From: Cephalotus follicularis
Lineage: Eukaryota; Streptophyta; Magnoliopsida; Oxalidales; Cephalotaceae
Direction: 5' to 3'
NCBI GenBank assembly: GCA_001972305.1
Contig: BDDD01000975.1
Span: 336,727-400,726, forward strand
DNA length: 64,000 bases
Position 1 is the stretch's first letter, and each line of letters opens with the position of its first letter. The position numbers and the translations under genes are program-made. Of this stretch, positions 22,993 to 35,496 are shown piece by piece. The notes beneath the pieces are model-generated. The model had not been told where the DNA came from. It saw nothing but the letters and a program-made list of their open reading frames with translations, and made no database searches.

Positions 22993-23833
22993 TTTTTGTA
23001 GGCTAGCTTTTTTCTTTTGCCTTGTAATAGTTTTTTGGCTTCTCTTGCACTTGTAATCCTCTTTAAATATGAATGAGAAAAGGACCTTTTTGCAAACTTG
23101 TGTTTCTACCTTTACTTTTTGTATCGCTGGCTTGACGTGTTTGCCCACTGCATTGCACTCTGCATATATATGTATGTTTACAATTCCCTTAAGAATTTTA
23201 ACTTAGTCCAAATCACTAACTCCTCGTACATGAGATCACTTAAGCTTGGCACTCCTGGTAGGATACTTTATTTCAAAAGTGCTTAAGTAATTTTAACCTT
23301 GTCTTTACGAGTTCTTCTGTGTTCGTAGACTAAGGTCTTGGTCTGCTCGGACAAGTTTCTATGGGTTTGCCGAGCAGTGTATCGTCTAACCCATTAGGTT
23401 TTGGGACAGGCCGACTGAGCTTGCAGTCCGCGTAGGGACACTTGTATTAAAGTGCTCAGTCTGACGAGCTTGATCATTGCGAGTTCCCATGGATTCGCCT
23501 TTCAAGACAAGATTTTAGGTATGGTTGGTCAAGTTCCTATGGTGTTGCAGACTAGTGTTTTCTCCCTAGGGAGTCTTAGTACTTCCTTGGAAGTCTTTTG
23601 GTGATCCTCGGAGGGAGTCTTTGATGTGCTCCTCGGAAGGAGCTTTGTTTACCCTTGGTCTGTTCGAGACCTCGGCTGGCGTTTGTTTTCTGCTGAGGGA
23701 GTTGATTGGTGACTGTTCAGAGGTTTGAGGACATGAACATTGGACCTCCGGTCCCTTGCAAACTTGGAACTATGATGTTGATGAACAAGTGTTTTGAAAA
23801 ATTTTGTTTCATTGATGTCTGAATTCGTACAAT
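22993..23833. other. Non-coding spacer of element B
   Basis: Homologous to 8149-9419 and shorter. It keeps the GTTCCCATGG-type blocks (about 23350-23540) and a decayed run of the GCTCCTCGGAAGGAG repeat (about 23578-23650). No gene seen. Confidence 0.55.
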
Positions 23834-25135
23834 TTACAATCTCTGATAATACTTCCTCAGATGCTCGATATTCCAAGCTCTGGCAATCTCCCTACCCCCC
23901 AAATTTTTAAGTTTGAATGTTCCTGGGCGGAGGACCCTCTTGATTTTGTATGGCCCTTCCCAGGCAGGGGCTGGTTTTCCTCTAGTACCGATTGGATCTG
24001 CAATAGCTAAGTTGCGTAGGACTAGATCTCCTTGTCTTAGTGGTCTGGTGCTTACCCTTTTGTTATAGTAGTGGCTCACCCTCTGCTGGTAGGCTGCAAG
24101 TCAGATCGCAACCTTGTCTCTAAGCTCTTTCACCAAGTCGAGGAGGCATCTAAGCCCTTCTTCATTGTTGTCTTCGGTGAAATGTACAACTCTTGGTGAT
24201 TTTACTCCAATCTCTACCGGTATCATGGCTTCAGCTCCAAAACAAAGGCTGTATGGGGACTCACCAGTTGTTGTCCGAGGAGTGGTTCTATATGCCCATA
24301 GTACACTTGGTAGCTCCTCTGTCCATCTTCCTTTGCTGTCTTCGAGACGCTTCTTCAGGCCCGAGATTATATCTCTGTTGATCACCTCGGCTTGACCGTT
24401 GCTTTGGGGATAGGCCACTGAAGCGAGCCTATGCTCTATCCTCCACTCCTTGCAAAAATCACGGAAGGCTTGACAATCAAACTGTTTACCGTTCTCTGAG
24501 ACGATTGTCCTCGGGACTCCAAATCTATAGATGATTGACTTCGATACGAAGCTCTCCGTGTTCTTCTTGGTAATTGTGGCTAACGGTTCTGCTTCCACCC
24601 ACTTGGTAAAGTAGTCCACTACTACAATGAGAAACTTTCTCTGGCCTGTCGCCATGGGTAGTGGTCCGACGAAGTTCATTCCCCATTGTGCAAAGGGCCA
24701 TGGGGTCGTGATAGACGTCAGAGGTTGAGAAGATATTCTGCTTATGTTTGCATTCCTCTGACACTTGTCACACTTTCTTACCAAGTCTATAGCGTCTTGA
24801 TGCATAGTCGGCCAATAGTAGCCCTGCCTCAAAAGTTTGTGGGATAAGGTTCTGCCCCCAATGTGATTGCCGCAGATTCCTTCGTGGACCTTCCTTAGAG
24901 CATAATCGGCCTCTAAGGGGTTCAAGCATCTCAGCCAAGGAAAAGAGAAAGATCTTTTGTAGAGGATCCCATCTCAGAGTTAGAATCTGTTTGCTTTGTA
25001 GACCAGCTTCCTCGCCTCCACCGGGTCCTCAGGTAGAATCCCATTCCTCAGCCAATTGATGAAGGGAGTCATCCAGCTTGGTTCTTGCGGTATGTCAATG
25101 TCCATCACATCTACTTCAGAGATGGTGGGCCTATC
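23834..25135 (-). pseudogene. Integrase of element B
   Basis: Minus strand, read from 25135 down. A linker (EPSWMTPFINWL) is followed by the HHCC zinc-binding region (HEGICGNHIGG ... CDKCQ), the catalytic core and a C-terminal part with APAWEGPYKI, ending at 23834. Integrase joins the DNA copy to the chromosome. The core should carry Asp, Asp and Glu. Here the first is Asn (WGMNFVGP, near 24678-24684), the second is Glu (SENGKQF, near 24490-24505), and the Glu in NGQAEVINR is kept. Two catalytic substitutions and a stop near 24100 make it inactive. The gene is separated from RNase H by the insertion at 25136-28120. Confidence 0.88.
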
Positions 25136-28120
25136 TGTCACGCCCCGAAACGTGGGATGGGCCCCACGATTCGACACGTGGCAAACCGTACAATCAATAT
25201 CAATAATTTCCATAAAAAATTTAAAACGTATAAACAAATCATAAATATAAACATTTATTTAATGTGTGGATTACAGACCCAATTCAAATCATACAGATTA
25301 CATCGTCATGAACCAGAATAAAATAAATACATAATTTATTTTCTGCAATTTATCCACGGAAGCGTACTGTCGAGGAGGTACTTACACAATAATCCTTCGT
25401 CTTTAGCGCTGCTGCGAGGTGCCTCCACTACCTGTACCTGTACCTGGCCCATTCAAAAGAATGGGTCAGCAACCCTGAGGGTTGTGTAGGTCACCCCATA
25501 CACGGGCACATACCAGAGGAACAAACAATACAAGCAGAGGAGAAAAATAATAATATACATGAATGCAAATCACTCTTCATAGCGTAATCATCCTCATCAA
25601 TTATCCTCGGACTACTCTACTCGAATCATACATAACAATCATAACACAGAGGAGTCTAGTCCGATCATTCTATGGTCATGGTCAATATACATGGTTCACC
25701 TTTAGGCTCACCTGCCCGCGGAATTCTCCTCCGGGTTCACCTGCCGAGCGGAATTCGCCCTTTGCTCACCTGCTCTGACGGTTCACCCTGTGGATCACCA
25801 GCTCTGGCGGAATTCACCTTTAGGTTCACCATTAGCGGATTCACCCGAGGATCACCTGCCTCGCGGTATTCACCCATTGGGTTCACCTGCTCGACGGAAT
25901 TCTCCCCAGTTGGGCTCACCAGCCTGGTATTATCCTTAAACTTCCTTTACTAATTCTATCTATTTTCTTTAACATTTATAAATCCTTCTTTAATTTCATC
26001 TCCTGTAAGCATAGTAAAACTCAATTAAAACATAAGTAAAACGCATGCATTGGCTTTTCTCTAAATGCACCGTACGGCATTTATCCTTAAATCCTTTCTC
26101 ATTCGTTAGTTGCATGCATGCCCAGGACGTTTGAATATTGGCGCCAAGCTCATCCTCATCATCCTTCATCCTAGAACCATGGCGCTTGATGTAGCACGCC
26201 TGGGACGTGTGACAGTGGACGAGGGTGTCCCCTGCACTTGGTCCTCAGGAGTTTGGCGCTGTTAGCAGTGGACAAGCTTCATGAGTGCAGGCCGGCTATG
26301 GTGCTCTGCTATGGCGCGTCCTCTGGTAGAATAGAGGAGAGTGCAAGGGCGCCTTCGTGGAGAGCTCTGGCGTTGTTCCATGCTTGGGACGCATGGCCTT
26401 GCTTCCTCGGACACTTGGGACTAATGCGTCCTCGGCAGCGTCTTCGGAAACGGTGCTGGCACATCTCTCACGTTGTGGCAGAGAACGCTACGCATGGCAG
26501 GGGACAAGGACGTCCTCTGCGCATGGTGTTCTCAGCGTCTTGAGTCCTCTGCTCCTGTGCTCGGTCGGTGGCACCTCGGCAGGTCACCTCGGCGCCTTGG
26601 CTCCACAGGCATGAACCCATGGACTTGCAGAGGATGGGATGCATGCAAGATCCATTGGGAGCCATGGCCGAGGATGGCGCCTGCATCAGTAAGCTCGGGC
26701 GCTGCAGCAATGGCGTCTTGGACATGTAAGCTCTGCACTGGACATCTCGGGCATGGCAGCAGTGGCACCTCAGACACGTGAGCTCTGCACTTCTACCACT
26801 GACGCCATGGCAGGGAAGAGAATGGCATCCTTGCACGTCATCACAGGCAGGGCAGAGGAGCTCAAAGTCCTCGCCATGGCAGGCTATGAACACACACTTG
26901 GTGTGCAGGGCCAGTGGAGTCCAGGTTGGCTCCTCAGCCATGGTAGAGGTCGATCGAGCCTGGTGGAGCTCGGACATGGTATAACTCGGATCCTCGGCCC
27001 AGTACAACTGGTATTTCTTCATCAGCATCTTTCGTACCTCGCCACTGTAATTGACAGGAAGTGTGGGTATGCCTGGCAGAGGAGGGGTCACCGCTCGATC
27101 ATGCAGAGGAGAGTTACAGTGGCTCCTCGGATGATACCACTTCAGCATCTCGGCCTGTCATCTCCAGTGTGGGCAGTGGAGTTCAGGTGTGGTAGGGGAG
27201 CATGGCTAGTAATGCTCAACATCCCCCACCACTCCTCTGCATGTGGCGTCCTTCACGAGTGTACTGTTTATGCAACAGTGGCGCACGAAACAGGTAGTGA
27301 AAGGTAATCACGCACAATGCACACTGTTAACTAGGAAAAGCCTTCTGTAGCTTAATGTTCATTTTCCTTCTCTTACTACTACATGATTACAACCATATCA
27401 AACGAACAACAACGAGAATAACAAGCAGAGGACACACACACACAGCAGACAAGCAATAAAAATACACTAAGTAACTACATATATACACATGCTGGTAGGC
27501 ACTCGGGTATAGAGCAACCTACCTGGAGATGGTTTACTTGCTCCTCAATTTCTGGACTTCCTTTCTTGCCAAGGATTACCACACGTTCAGGTAGTCTCCT
27601 TCTCTTACTCTTGCTTTATTTCCCTTACTCCCATAAAGTGGGTATTTAAAGATCTCCTCTTGTCTTCTTTCTCCTTCTTCACCATCAGCTGGTCCCAATT
27701 CCCACTTCTCTCGACCATTATGGAACCAAAGCATGTGAAAAATGCTAAAGCTCCATTCATTGCCACCCTTTGTCCTTATATACCCACAATTAGAAGGCTC
27801 TGGAGGTTTCACGAAATTATTAAAGGAAAGCTGGCTATTCTTTGGGCTTTGGGCTTTGGGCTGCCTTCTTCTTCTTCAAATGGTCTTTTCTTCTTAGATT
27901 TTCAAGCCCAATTACTTGTACCATGTTAATCTTGGCCTAATCACCTTATGCTTTATTGATTTCGGCCCAAAGAAAATAAAGCAATTCTTAAGCCCATAAT
28001 CTTAATTTATATTCCATTAAGGCCCAAATAATTACGTTATAAATTCGGGTCCAGCCCAAAAAGTGGGAAAATAATTACAAGGCCCAATAAATATATTTTA
28101 TAATATTTAGGGCTCTTACA
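25136..28120. mobile_element. LTR-like insertion (2985 bp) inside pol of element B
   Basis: It starts TGTCACGCCCCG and ends GGGCTCTTACA. The 5-bp target duplication CTATC is perfect (25131-25135 and 28121-28125), and the pol reading frame resumes on either side. TG..CA ends with a 5-bp duplication fit a solo LTR or an LTR-type non-autonomous element. The interior holds GC-rich non-coding sequence and the repeats at 25690-25930; reading frames such as 26753-27307 and 26468-27148 overlap on opposite strands and have no recognisable domain. It must be younger than element B. Confidence 0.78.
25690..25930 (+). repeat. Degenerate minisatellite (GGTTCACCTG..GGAATTC units)
   Basis: Roughly ten imperfect units of about 22-25 bp combine TTCACC or CTCACC with CGGAATTC or CGGATTC. 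They lie inside the LTR-like insertion. Their role is unknown; a replication-slippage repeat is the simplest reading. Confidence 0.65.
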
Positions 28121-28125
28121 CTATC

Positions 28126-28670
28126 CAAGTAGTCTACTAGCACGGTTTTATTTTTCTCTAGTTCCTCCGCCGTTGCTAGTTTCGATAACTGGTTTGCTCG
28201 GACGTTCTATGCCCTGGGTACTTTCAAAATCCTTAAAACCTCGAATGTCGACTTCATGCCCTGAAAATGGGATAAATATTTCACCATAGGGTCTTCCCGG
28301 GCCTCATACTCCTTATTCGTCAGACCAACCACTAGCTGAGAATCACCGGAGGCTTCTATCTTTTGCACCTCCAAGTGCTTTGCGATCGTCAGTTCAGCTA
28401 TCAGAGCTTCCCACTTAGCTTCGTTGTTTGTAGCTTTAAACTTAAACCTCAGAGCATACTCCAAAGTCCAACCATCTGGGCTCGTCAATACCAGTCCTGC
28501 TCCACTGCCAGTGATGCAGGAAGAGCCATCCACTGACAATTTCCATATCCCCTTCTCGTTCTCGGAAGGGTTATCCTCCATACACTCCGTAGGTGTATTA
28601 TCTCCAACAAAGTCGGCCAGTACCTGTGATTTGATTGCTGGTCTGACTTCGAAATTCACATCATACTTGC
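28126..28670 (-). pseudogene. Second (archaeal-type) RNase H of element B
   Basis: Minus strand, it follows the gypsy RNase H. It reads WKLSVDGSS, GAGLVLTSPDG, TNNEAKWEALIAEL and SGDSQLVVG, the pattern of the extra RNase H domain known in Tat-lineage elements. The first Asp (VDGSS) and the Asp in DSQLV are present. The catalytic Glu position, expected in TNNEAEYEAL, is Lys here (AAG near 28413-28415). A stop follows in the PRA*NVRAN region near 28208. The domain would remove RNA from RNA:DNA hybrids; this copy should be inactive. Confidence 0.8.
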
Positions 28671-30153
28671 CTAGTTTGACTAATCACTTGATTAATCTGC
28701 CCGAGGTATCAGGCTTCACAAGAACTTGTTTGAGTGGTTTGTCAGTCAGAACCTTGATTGTATGGGATTGGAAATATGGACTCAGTTTTCTGGCCGAGAT
28801 GATCAAAGCATATGCGAACTTCTCTACCTCTGGATACCTCCCCTCGGCATCATTCAGAGCCTTGCTCACGTAGTATACTGGCTTTTGAACTTTTTCATCT
28901 TCTCTGACTTGCACTGCACTCACTGCGCCCGAGGTGGCTGCAAGGTACAAATACAAGTCTTCCCCATCCTTAGGTTTTGAGATCAGATGAGGGGAAGCCA
29001 GGTATTCCTTCAACTTGTTGAAGGCTGCTTGACAGTCATCTGACTAAGAAAATCCCTTGGGATCTCTGAGAATTTTGAAGAAGGGAAGGCACTTCTCTGC
29101 TGACTTTGACACAAACCTGCTCAGTGCTGCAATCTTCCCATTTAACCTTTGAACATCCCTAATGGTTTGAGGAGGCCTCATGCTTTGGATTATCGAGATC
29201 TTCTCTAGGTTGGCCCCTATTCCTCTGCTGGAGACCATGAATCCGAGAAACTTGTCAGAGGTGACCCCAAATGTGCACTTGGATGGATTAAGTTTCATGT
29301 TGTATCTCCTCAGCACCTCAAACGTTTCCTCCAAGTATTTTATGTAGGGGCTCATGGCCGGGGTCTTGACGAGCATGTCGTCGATGTAGACCTCCATATT
29401 TTTCCCGATCTGAGGCTCGAAGATTTTGTTCACTAGACGTTGGTAGGTGGCCCCTGTATTCTTCAAGTCGAACGGCATAACCTTGTAGCAATACATTCCT
29501 CGGTCTGTGATGAATTCTATCTTGTTCTCGTCGGGTCCGTACATGGGAATTTGATTGTATCCCGAGTAGGCGTCCAAGAAGCTTAACATTCTGTAGCCCG
29601 AGGTCGCATCCACCAATTGGTCTATCTTTGGGAGAGGGAAGTGATCCTTTGGGCAAGCTTTGTTGAGGTTTGTGAAGTCGATGCACATCCTCCACTTGCC
29701 ATTTGCTTTTTTGACTAGTACTGGGTTTGCCAGCCAGTCTGAGTAATGTACTTCCCTTATGAACCCTGCCTGCAACAGTTTGCTCACCTTCTCTGCTATT
29801 GCCTGCTGCCTCTCTGGAGCAAAGCTCCTCTTCTTTTGTCTGGACGGGGGCCTAGCTGGATCCATGCTTAGTTTGTGAACTATTACATCTGGGCTGATCC
29901 CAATGACCTCTTATGTCGACCAGGCAAAAACATCTTTGTTATTTCGGAGGAATGTTATAAATTCCCCCTTCTCCACCTCTCCAAGCTGTGAGCCAACTTG
30001 GAACACCTTTTCAGTGTTGCCCTCATCCATGGGCACTTGGACCACGTCCTCGACAGGCTGTGGGCGCTCAGGTTCCATATCTCCTCTGAGCTCCACGTTC
30101 GCTATGGGAAGTACCTTGTCCTTCCCCTTATACGAGATGGCAGTTCTGTAGCA
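28671..30153 (-). pseudogene. Reverse transcriptase and RNase H of element B
   Basis: Minus strand. The reverse transcriptase keeps [27 protein letters not shown] and the active-site motif YIDDM (about 29376-29390), so the catalytic Asp residues remain. The gypsy RNase H keeps YLYLAATSGAVSAV and VLTDKPLKQVL. Trp codons have become stops near 29044 (TAG) and 28683 (TGA). Together with stops in the linker near 29910 the frame is closed. It is better preserved in the polymerase domain than element A. Confidence 0.85.
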
Positions 30154-30660
30154 CTACCTTGCTGCCTGTTGATCTCCTCTGACTTCCCCCACACCAAACC
30201 TCGTTGGAAACTTCACCAATAAGTGTCTCGTAGACACTATGGCCTCCATTAAGTTCAGACTTAGTCGCCCCACTATAGCATTGTAAGGGCTGGGTGTGTC
30301 CACCACCAGGAATGTCATCTGTACCTGAGTCTGGCGTGGGGCCGTGCCTACAACCACGGACAGGTTGATGGATCCTAGAGGATGGATCGTCTCGCCTACA
30401 AAGCCAACCAGTGGGGTCTTTACGGGCTTTAGCTGGTCTACCGGTATCCTCAGCTGATCAAATGCGTGTTTATATAGGATATCGACCGAGCTGCCACTGT
30501 CAATAAGAATTCTCTTCACTGTGAAGAGTTCCACCAGAAGAGTTACCACCACTGGATCATCGTAAGGGAGACGTACTCTCTCATAGTCCGCCTCCGAGAA
30601 GGTTATCATCTTCTCGTCTCCACCAGTTCTCAGCCTTTTGCTGTGATGGACTTGTTGCAC
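30154..30660 (-). pseudogene. Aspartic protease of element B
   Basis: The minus-strand frame has the intact active-site motif ILIDSGSSVDIL (about 30478-30513) followed by the flap region and SPYNAIVGR. This is the retroviral-type protease that would process the gag-pol polyprotein. The frame ends at a stop at 30154, where element A continues into the linker to reverse transcriptase. It is listed as a pseudogene because the surrounding polyprotein is broken, although the domain itself looks sound. Confidence 0.75.
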
Positions 30661-32487
30661 AGCAAGGGACTGTCTCCCGTAGGCTTTTCTTGCATTCTTG
30701 TGGTCGCCACCAGATGCGACCCCCTAGAGATGGTGTGGATGACACCTCTCCGTTGTTGCTGTTGCTGCTCCTCTTGTTGCCGAGGAGACTCTTCTCTTCT
30801 CTGCTCCCTCCTTCCTTGCGGAGCATCTCTGTCCACGTACTTGCGCAGATGTCCCTTTCTAATCAGGTTCTTGATCTGATTCTTTAGCTGCCTGCACTCC
30901 TCGGTATTGTGCCCGTGGTCACGATGGTACCGACAGTATTTCTCTACGTCCCTCTTCTCTGACGGGGACCTCAATTTCTCAGGCAATTGGAAAGGGACCT
31001 TATCTTGCTCCACAACAAGTAATTTGATGAGTTTGTCTAGGAGTGGGGCAAAGTTGTTGTAGGACGGGATTGGTACCCCCCCCCCCTCTGGATGAACTCT
31101 CTCGCCTAGAGAGTTTATGTCTAAGGTCGTCCTTGGATAATTCTATCCTCTCCTTCCTCTTCTCTTTCCTCCCGGGACTATCTCGTGAGTGCTCCCCTCT
31201 CTCCTCCTGATGGCCTGACCAGGGTGACTTTAGTTTCCCGGCTGCCATCTCCTCCTCGGCGTTGACATATCTCTCTGCTCTCCTCAGCATGTCTGCCATG
31301 CCCACCGCAGGTTTCTTCAAAAGAGAGAAGGTGAAGGATGAGTTGTTCCTCAACCCATTGTTCAAAGCTATCAGTGCAAAGGATGGCTCTAGGTCTTTCA
31401 CTGTGAGAGATTTCTTGTTGAATCTGGTGAGGTAATCTCTCAGCGACTCATCTCTACCCTGCACTACATTGATCAGGTGCGTAGAGTTTCTCCTCTGCGT
31501 GGTGCTGTTGAGGAACTTGGTTACGAACAGTTCCGTGAATTGATCGAAGTTCTCCACCGAATCCTTTGCCAAGGTGAAATACCATGACTGCGCAGCTCCA
31601 GTCAAGGTCGCGGGGAATCCTCAGCAAAGTGTCGCATCCGAGGCTTGGTACATCCACATGGCTTGAATGTAAGAACGCACGTGTTGGATGGGGTCCGTGG
31701 ACCCGTCATATTTGTCCAGGCTTGGGAACTGAAACCCGCTGGGAACATGCTCTGCCATTATCTCGGATGTGAAGGGGTAGGCGCTGATGTTGCGTACCTC
31801 GGATAGATGTCCCCCCTGCTATACCGCTCCTCGGAACCCTCTTTCCAATTCAGCAAGCTTTATGTTCACTGCTTTCTTCACATCCTCTATGTTCCTAGCC
31901 CTGCTAGAAACACGTGACTATCCAGCCACTGTAGCTGGGGCATCGACCCTGCTTCCTCAAGCCATGCGAGCTCTGCGCGGGGCATCGGAGCGCACTTGTG
32001 CCTCCTCTACTCTTCTGGATTCCTCCCGAGGATCTACATCCATGGTTTGGTGTTCAGGGCGCGTCCTCCTGGGATCGTTGGGTTGATCCCGGGCAGTCAA
32101 GGACTTTGGCATCTGAGATGCATTGATCTCAGGTCTCCTCCCCAGGGGAATATTATCCTCTGACCGCCTTGGGGGTAATCGGTCTCCCCTCAGCGGGTTT
32201 CGCCTGACACCTCGTGGGTGCCATGTCTCCACCCCTGGTCTGCTGGGACAAGAAACTCCTCGGATCACTTGCGGGATAGGCCCGGCTTGCTGCTGTTGGT
32301 TGGCCAAAGTAGTGACCAACAAATCGGTAAGGCGCTCCATTCCTTGGACTAACTGATTGAGCTGCTTCCCTGTGACGGGAGCTTGGTCTTGGGCCACAGC
32401 TCGGACGGCTTCTAGGAGAGGATGTGTGATCTCCTGTTGTTGATTGCCTGTGGCTCCAAGCTGGTTGTTGTTCTTTCTCGGAGGCAT
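30661..32487 (-). pseudogene. Gag of element B
   Basis: It starts at the ATG at 32485-32487 (MPPRKNNNQ), close to the primer-binding site, and runs through the same blocks as element A to the zinc-knuckle motif CRYHRDHGHNTEEC (about 30893-30940). At least four nonsense codons interrupt it (near 31957, 31919, 31820 and 31622). Most look like C-to-T or G-to-A changes in CGA or TGG codons, as expected after methylation of a silenced element. A frameshift lies near 31010-31090, next to a run of C. Confidence 0.8.
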
Positions 32488-32512
32488 GGTTGTTAATGAC
32501 TTTTTGCTGCGT

Positions 32513-32530
32513 TTCCCACAGACGGCGCCA
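32513..32530 (-). other. Primer-binding site of element B
   Basis: TGGCGCCGTCTGTGGGAA on the minus strand, two bases inside the 5' LTR, the same as in element A. Partial match to the tRNA-Asp 3' end. Confidence 0.75.
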
Positions 32531-32532
32531 AC

Positions 32533-33431
32533 TGTTGATGCGAAAATCCTTCCCTCAACAGTTCCCCGCGTGTAAGGGCTTGATTTGTTTAGGGAAACGC
32601 TATGTCAATGCTCCGAGATGAAGGTAGAAGATGGCTATGAATGTTTTCCCTGCACAGAAGAGCAAACACGTTGAAGGTCCAAGAGGTTGTTCTCTCGGGG
32701 ACACTCCGACACTCAAGTTAGGCCTTTGCACAGAGGAAACTAGGTTCTTTGAGAGTAAAAATGACTGACCTTTGTTCTGACTGTTGAACTAGTATTTATA
32801 ATGTAGGAGTGTAACTGTTTGAGCGTGAAATGCGGAGGTGATAGCTGTCCCCTAAGGAAATGCCGAGGATCTCGGGATTTCCCTTATCTCCACCTGATTT
32901 TTCGCCACTTTCCTTGTAGGTAGTTTATTATATCTCAACTTCCATATTCGGGAGAGGTAAATCCCTGGAAAGTAGGCTGATTTTATGGCCTTGTCCTGCC
33001 GAGGACAAGGAGAGATAGGTTTTCTTGTTATTTACACACTTCAAGGTCTTCAACTTCAAAAGCTTTCTCTAGGGCTGCCGCCCGAAGCATTAGGTCCTCT
33101 GCCTAGCTGTCAAGGAAGAGATCTTCTACAGTGCAGTTGAGGAGGAGGACCTTGGCTAAGTCCTATGTACTGATGTTGGAATGGAGGTCCTCGATACTTA
33201 TGCCGAGGAGGTCTTCGGCAATTATGTCGTGGAGACTGGATTCTTCGACACCACTAAGGAGGAGTTCCTCGGACCTAATTTTGAGGAGGATATCTCCGTC
33301 TACTTCTCCTGTCATGGCATGATAAGCTTCCTCTGACCAGTATTCATCTAAGCTTTAAATCCCCTGGACACTTGACTATGTCTGCAGAAGTCACGTGTCA
33401 TTCTTGGTATAAACTAATTTTTCCCATATCA
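32533..33431 (-). repeat. 5' LTR of element B
   Basis: 899 bp; on the minus strand it starts TGATATGGG and ends GCATCAACA. A TATA-like TATAAATA lies on the minus strand at 32793-32800. It carries about 25 bp near 33200 that the 3' LTR lacks. The target duplication AATAG follows at 33432. Confidence 0.9.
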
Positions 33432-33436
33432 AATAG

Positions 33437-35496
33437 AAAACAAACTAATGGCCTATTTGTTTGCACTTATTGAAGTGCTGATTATTACATATGCTGGATG
33501 GATAAGTAAAAAATCCAATAAGCGTATTTATTTATTATTTCTTATCCAAAAAATATTATTTACATCACTTATTAGATAAAAGGAATTGTTGATTTACTAT
33601 TTGGACAAAAATATCCTCATACTAATCAACATTTATAACTTACTTTAATTTTTATAAGATAATATATCTTTTAATATATAATTTAAAAGATCAAAATAAA
33701 AAATTATGTGAAACGCTCGCCGTAAAAAACACAGAATTATAAGAGAGAGGATTAGTATGTGACTGATTAAGTCACAAAGGGACGATACTAGAGAGGTTTT
33801 GGAGACAAAGAGGACCTGTCATTCGAAAGATAAGATCAATAGGTACTCACTTGACCGCTGATTGGGTGGCTGGGTGATGCTACACGTGATTGAAGATAGC
33901 ACAAAGCATGGTCACGGTGATTGTTTGTGTTGTGGGTCTCCATCACAACTAATTGCCATTGTGTCGGTGCACGTGCCTTGCATGATTGCCCTTTTAGACC
34001 AAAAAATGGCATTTACAGCCAACCGCTTACGTCGTTAATCGCCGTCATCCCTCGTGTCGCCTTGTGATTCGCTGTATAGTACAGAGTTATACGATACTCC
34101 CTTCCGTTAGCGTCGGTGGAAACGCAAAGTTGTCAAATTTACCCCTTTCATTCTTGGTCAGATTATTTTCGCGAGGACTACGTACACTGACGCGCCATCA
34201 AACTTTGTGTATGTACGGGGAGTCAAAAATCTGCCACGTCCATTTCAAAGAGGACCTCTTATGGATTCCGCCACGACGTGTACAGTCTTTGTCGTATTTT
34301 TATATGAAATAATGTTATAAAACACAAAATTTATTATAAATGATCATCATAATATTATTATTATTGATTATTTTATTAAAATTTAAAATATTGTTAATAA
34401 AATTTAAAAAAATATCAAAAATATCTTAATATATTCTTATGATGTCACATCATTTATGATGAATAACATTGTTAATTTGTTTATCCGTGATACACTACAA
34501 TAAATGCAACAATAAATTAGTACTATTTTGATGATCCTGGCCTCTAATAGAGAAATTTTAGTGTATACCCAATAGAAAAGAATAAAAAATAGTCAAGATA
34601 TGATATACTTTGAGAATATTATATATAACAACTAAAAAATCACAACAATTATAGTAATTATTGATGTGTCATAATAAAATGAGTGAAATTAGATGAGACT
34701 ACCATTGAGTTAAATTAAAAAGTATGATATGTCAAAATTTCAACAATTGCTATCAGTTACTTTTTTTTAGTTGTTATCCATAACATTATTCAATATTTTT
34801 AGCAGGATCCACATATATTCACAAATATGTATATTTTGCCTACTTATGTTTTGACATATGTATCTCGTCTATTTTGCAAAGAAACCGATTGAGATTATTG
34901 TTTGATGATAATTGTTTTTTTTTTTTTTTGCAAAATTCGATGAACCTAATAAGTTTTTTCTTTCATATAATATTATGTTACTACGAACTTGATAATATTT
35001 AAATTGTATGAAATATGTGGCATTTTTTAATAGTACAAGGCCGATAAATGATTCAAAATTATATGGAGGTTTATGGAGTAAAAATTCCTAAATATTTTAT
35101 GAACATTCCACTATTATTTTTGTTGGATTCTAGGATTAATCAACAAGAGTTACTGCATATCTTACGATAAATTAAAGCGTCATTGCCATCGGATTCATAA
35201 TTTATTGAACATGATAGAGATAACATACTTATGTATTTAACTCAGATGTTTGATATATATGTTTAAAGTGTATCAATTATGGACTTCAATAACAAGTGCA
35301 TGCTCCTTCTCCGGATAAGGAAAAAGGTAAGAGACTATCTTCATTTATATGAGATCACCTTTTGATAGTTTTCCAAATGCACCAAGGAGTTCTGGTAGGT
35401 CCAGGAATATTGAACTCCAACAGTCTCTAGCGGAGATTCCCCCTTTGCACTATATGACCATTGAAGAGACTGACAACATAGATCTATTAGAATGGT
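33437..35496. other. Host spacer
   Basis: AT-rich flanks with a more GC-rich core (about 33700-34310) that holds two CACGTG boxes (near 33883 and 33970). Such a core could be an old promoter or a decayed transposable element, but no gene follows. The reading frame at 34064-34312 has no recognisable domain. Poly-T at 34914-34929. Confidence 0.45.

Larger units (their letters stand above)
19067..33431 (-). mobile_element. Tat-type Ty3/gypsy retrotransposon, element B, with nested insertion
   Basis: A 14,365-bp minus-strand element flanked by the perfect target duplication AATAG (19062-19066 and 33432-33436). The LTRs are 19067-19940 (874 bp) and 32533-33431 (899 bp). They differ by several percent by eye plus an indel of about 25 bp, so this insertion is clearly older than element A. 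It is about 11.4 kb without the 25136-28120 insertion. It keeps gag, protease, reverse transcriptase, both RNase H domains and integrase in order, all with stops or frameshifts. The antisense gene and spacer have the same layout as in element A. Confidence 0.92.

Noticed and set aside
25690..25930. Regular repeats considered as a CRISPR array
   Set aside because: Units are imperfect and contiguous without unique spacers, and the genome is a plant nuclear one.
26468..27307. Long overlapping reading frames on both strands (226 and 184 codons)
   Set aside because: They lie in GC-rich non-coding sequence of the LTR-like insertion, overlap on opposite strands, and have no recognisable domain or homologous copy in the window.
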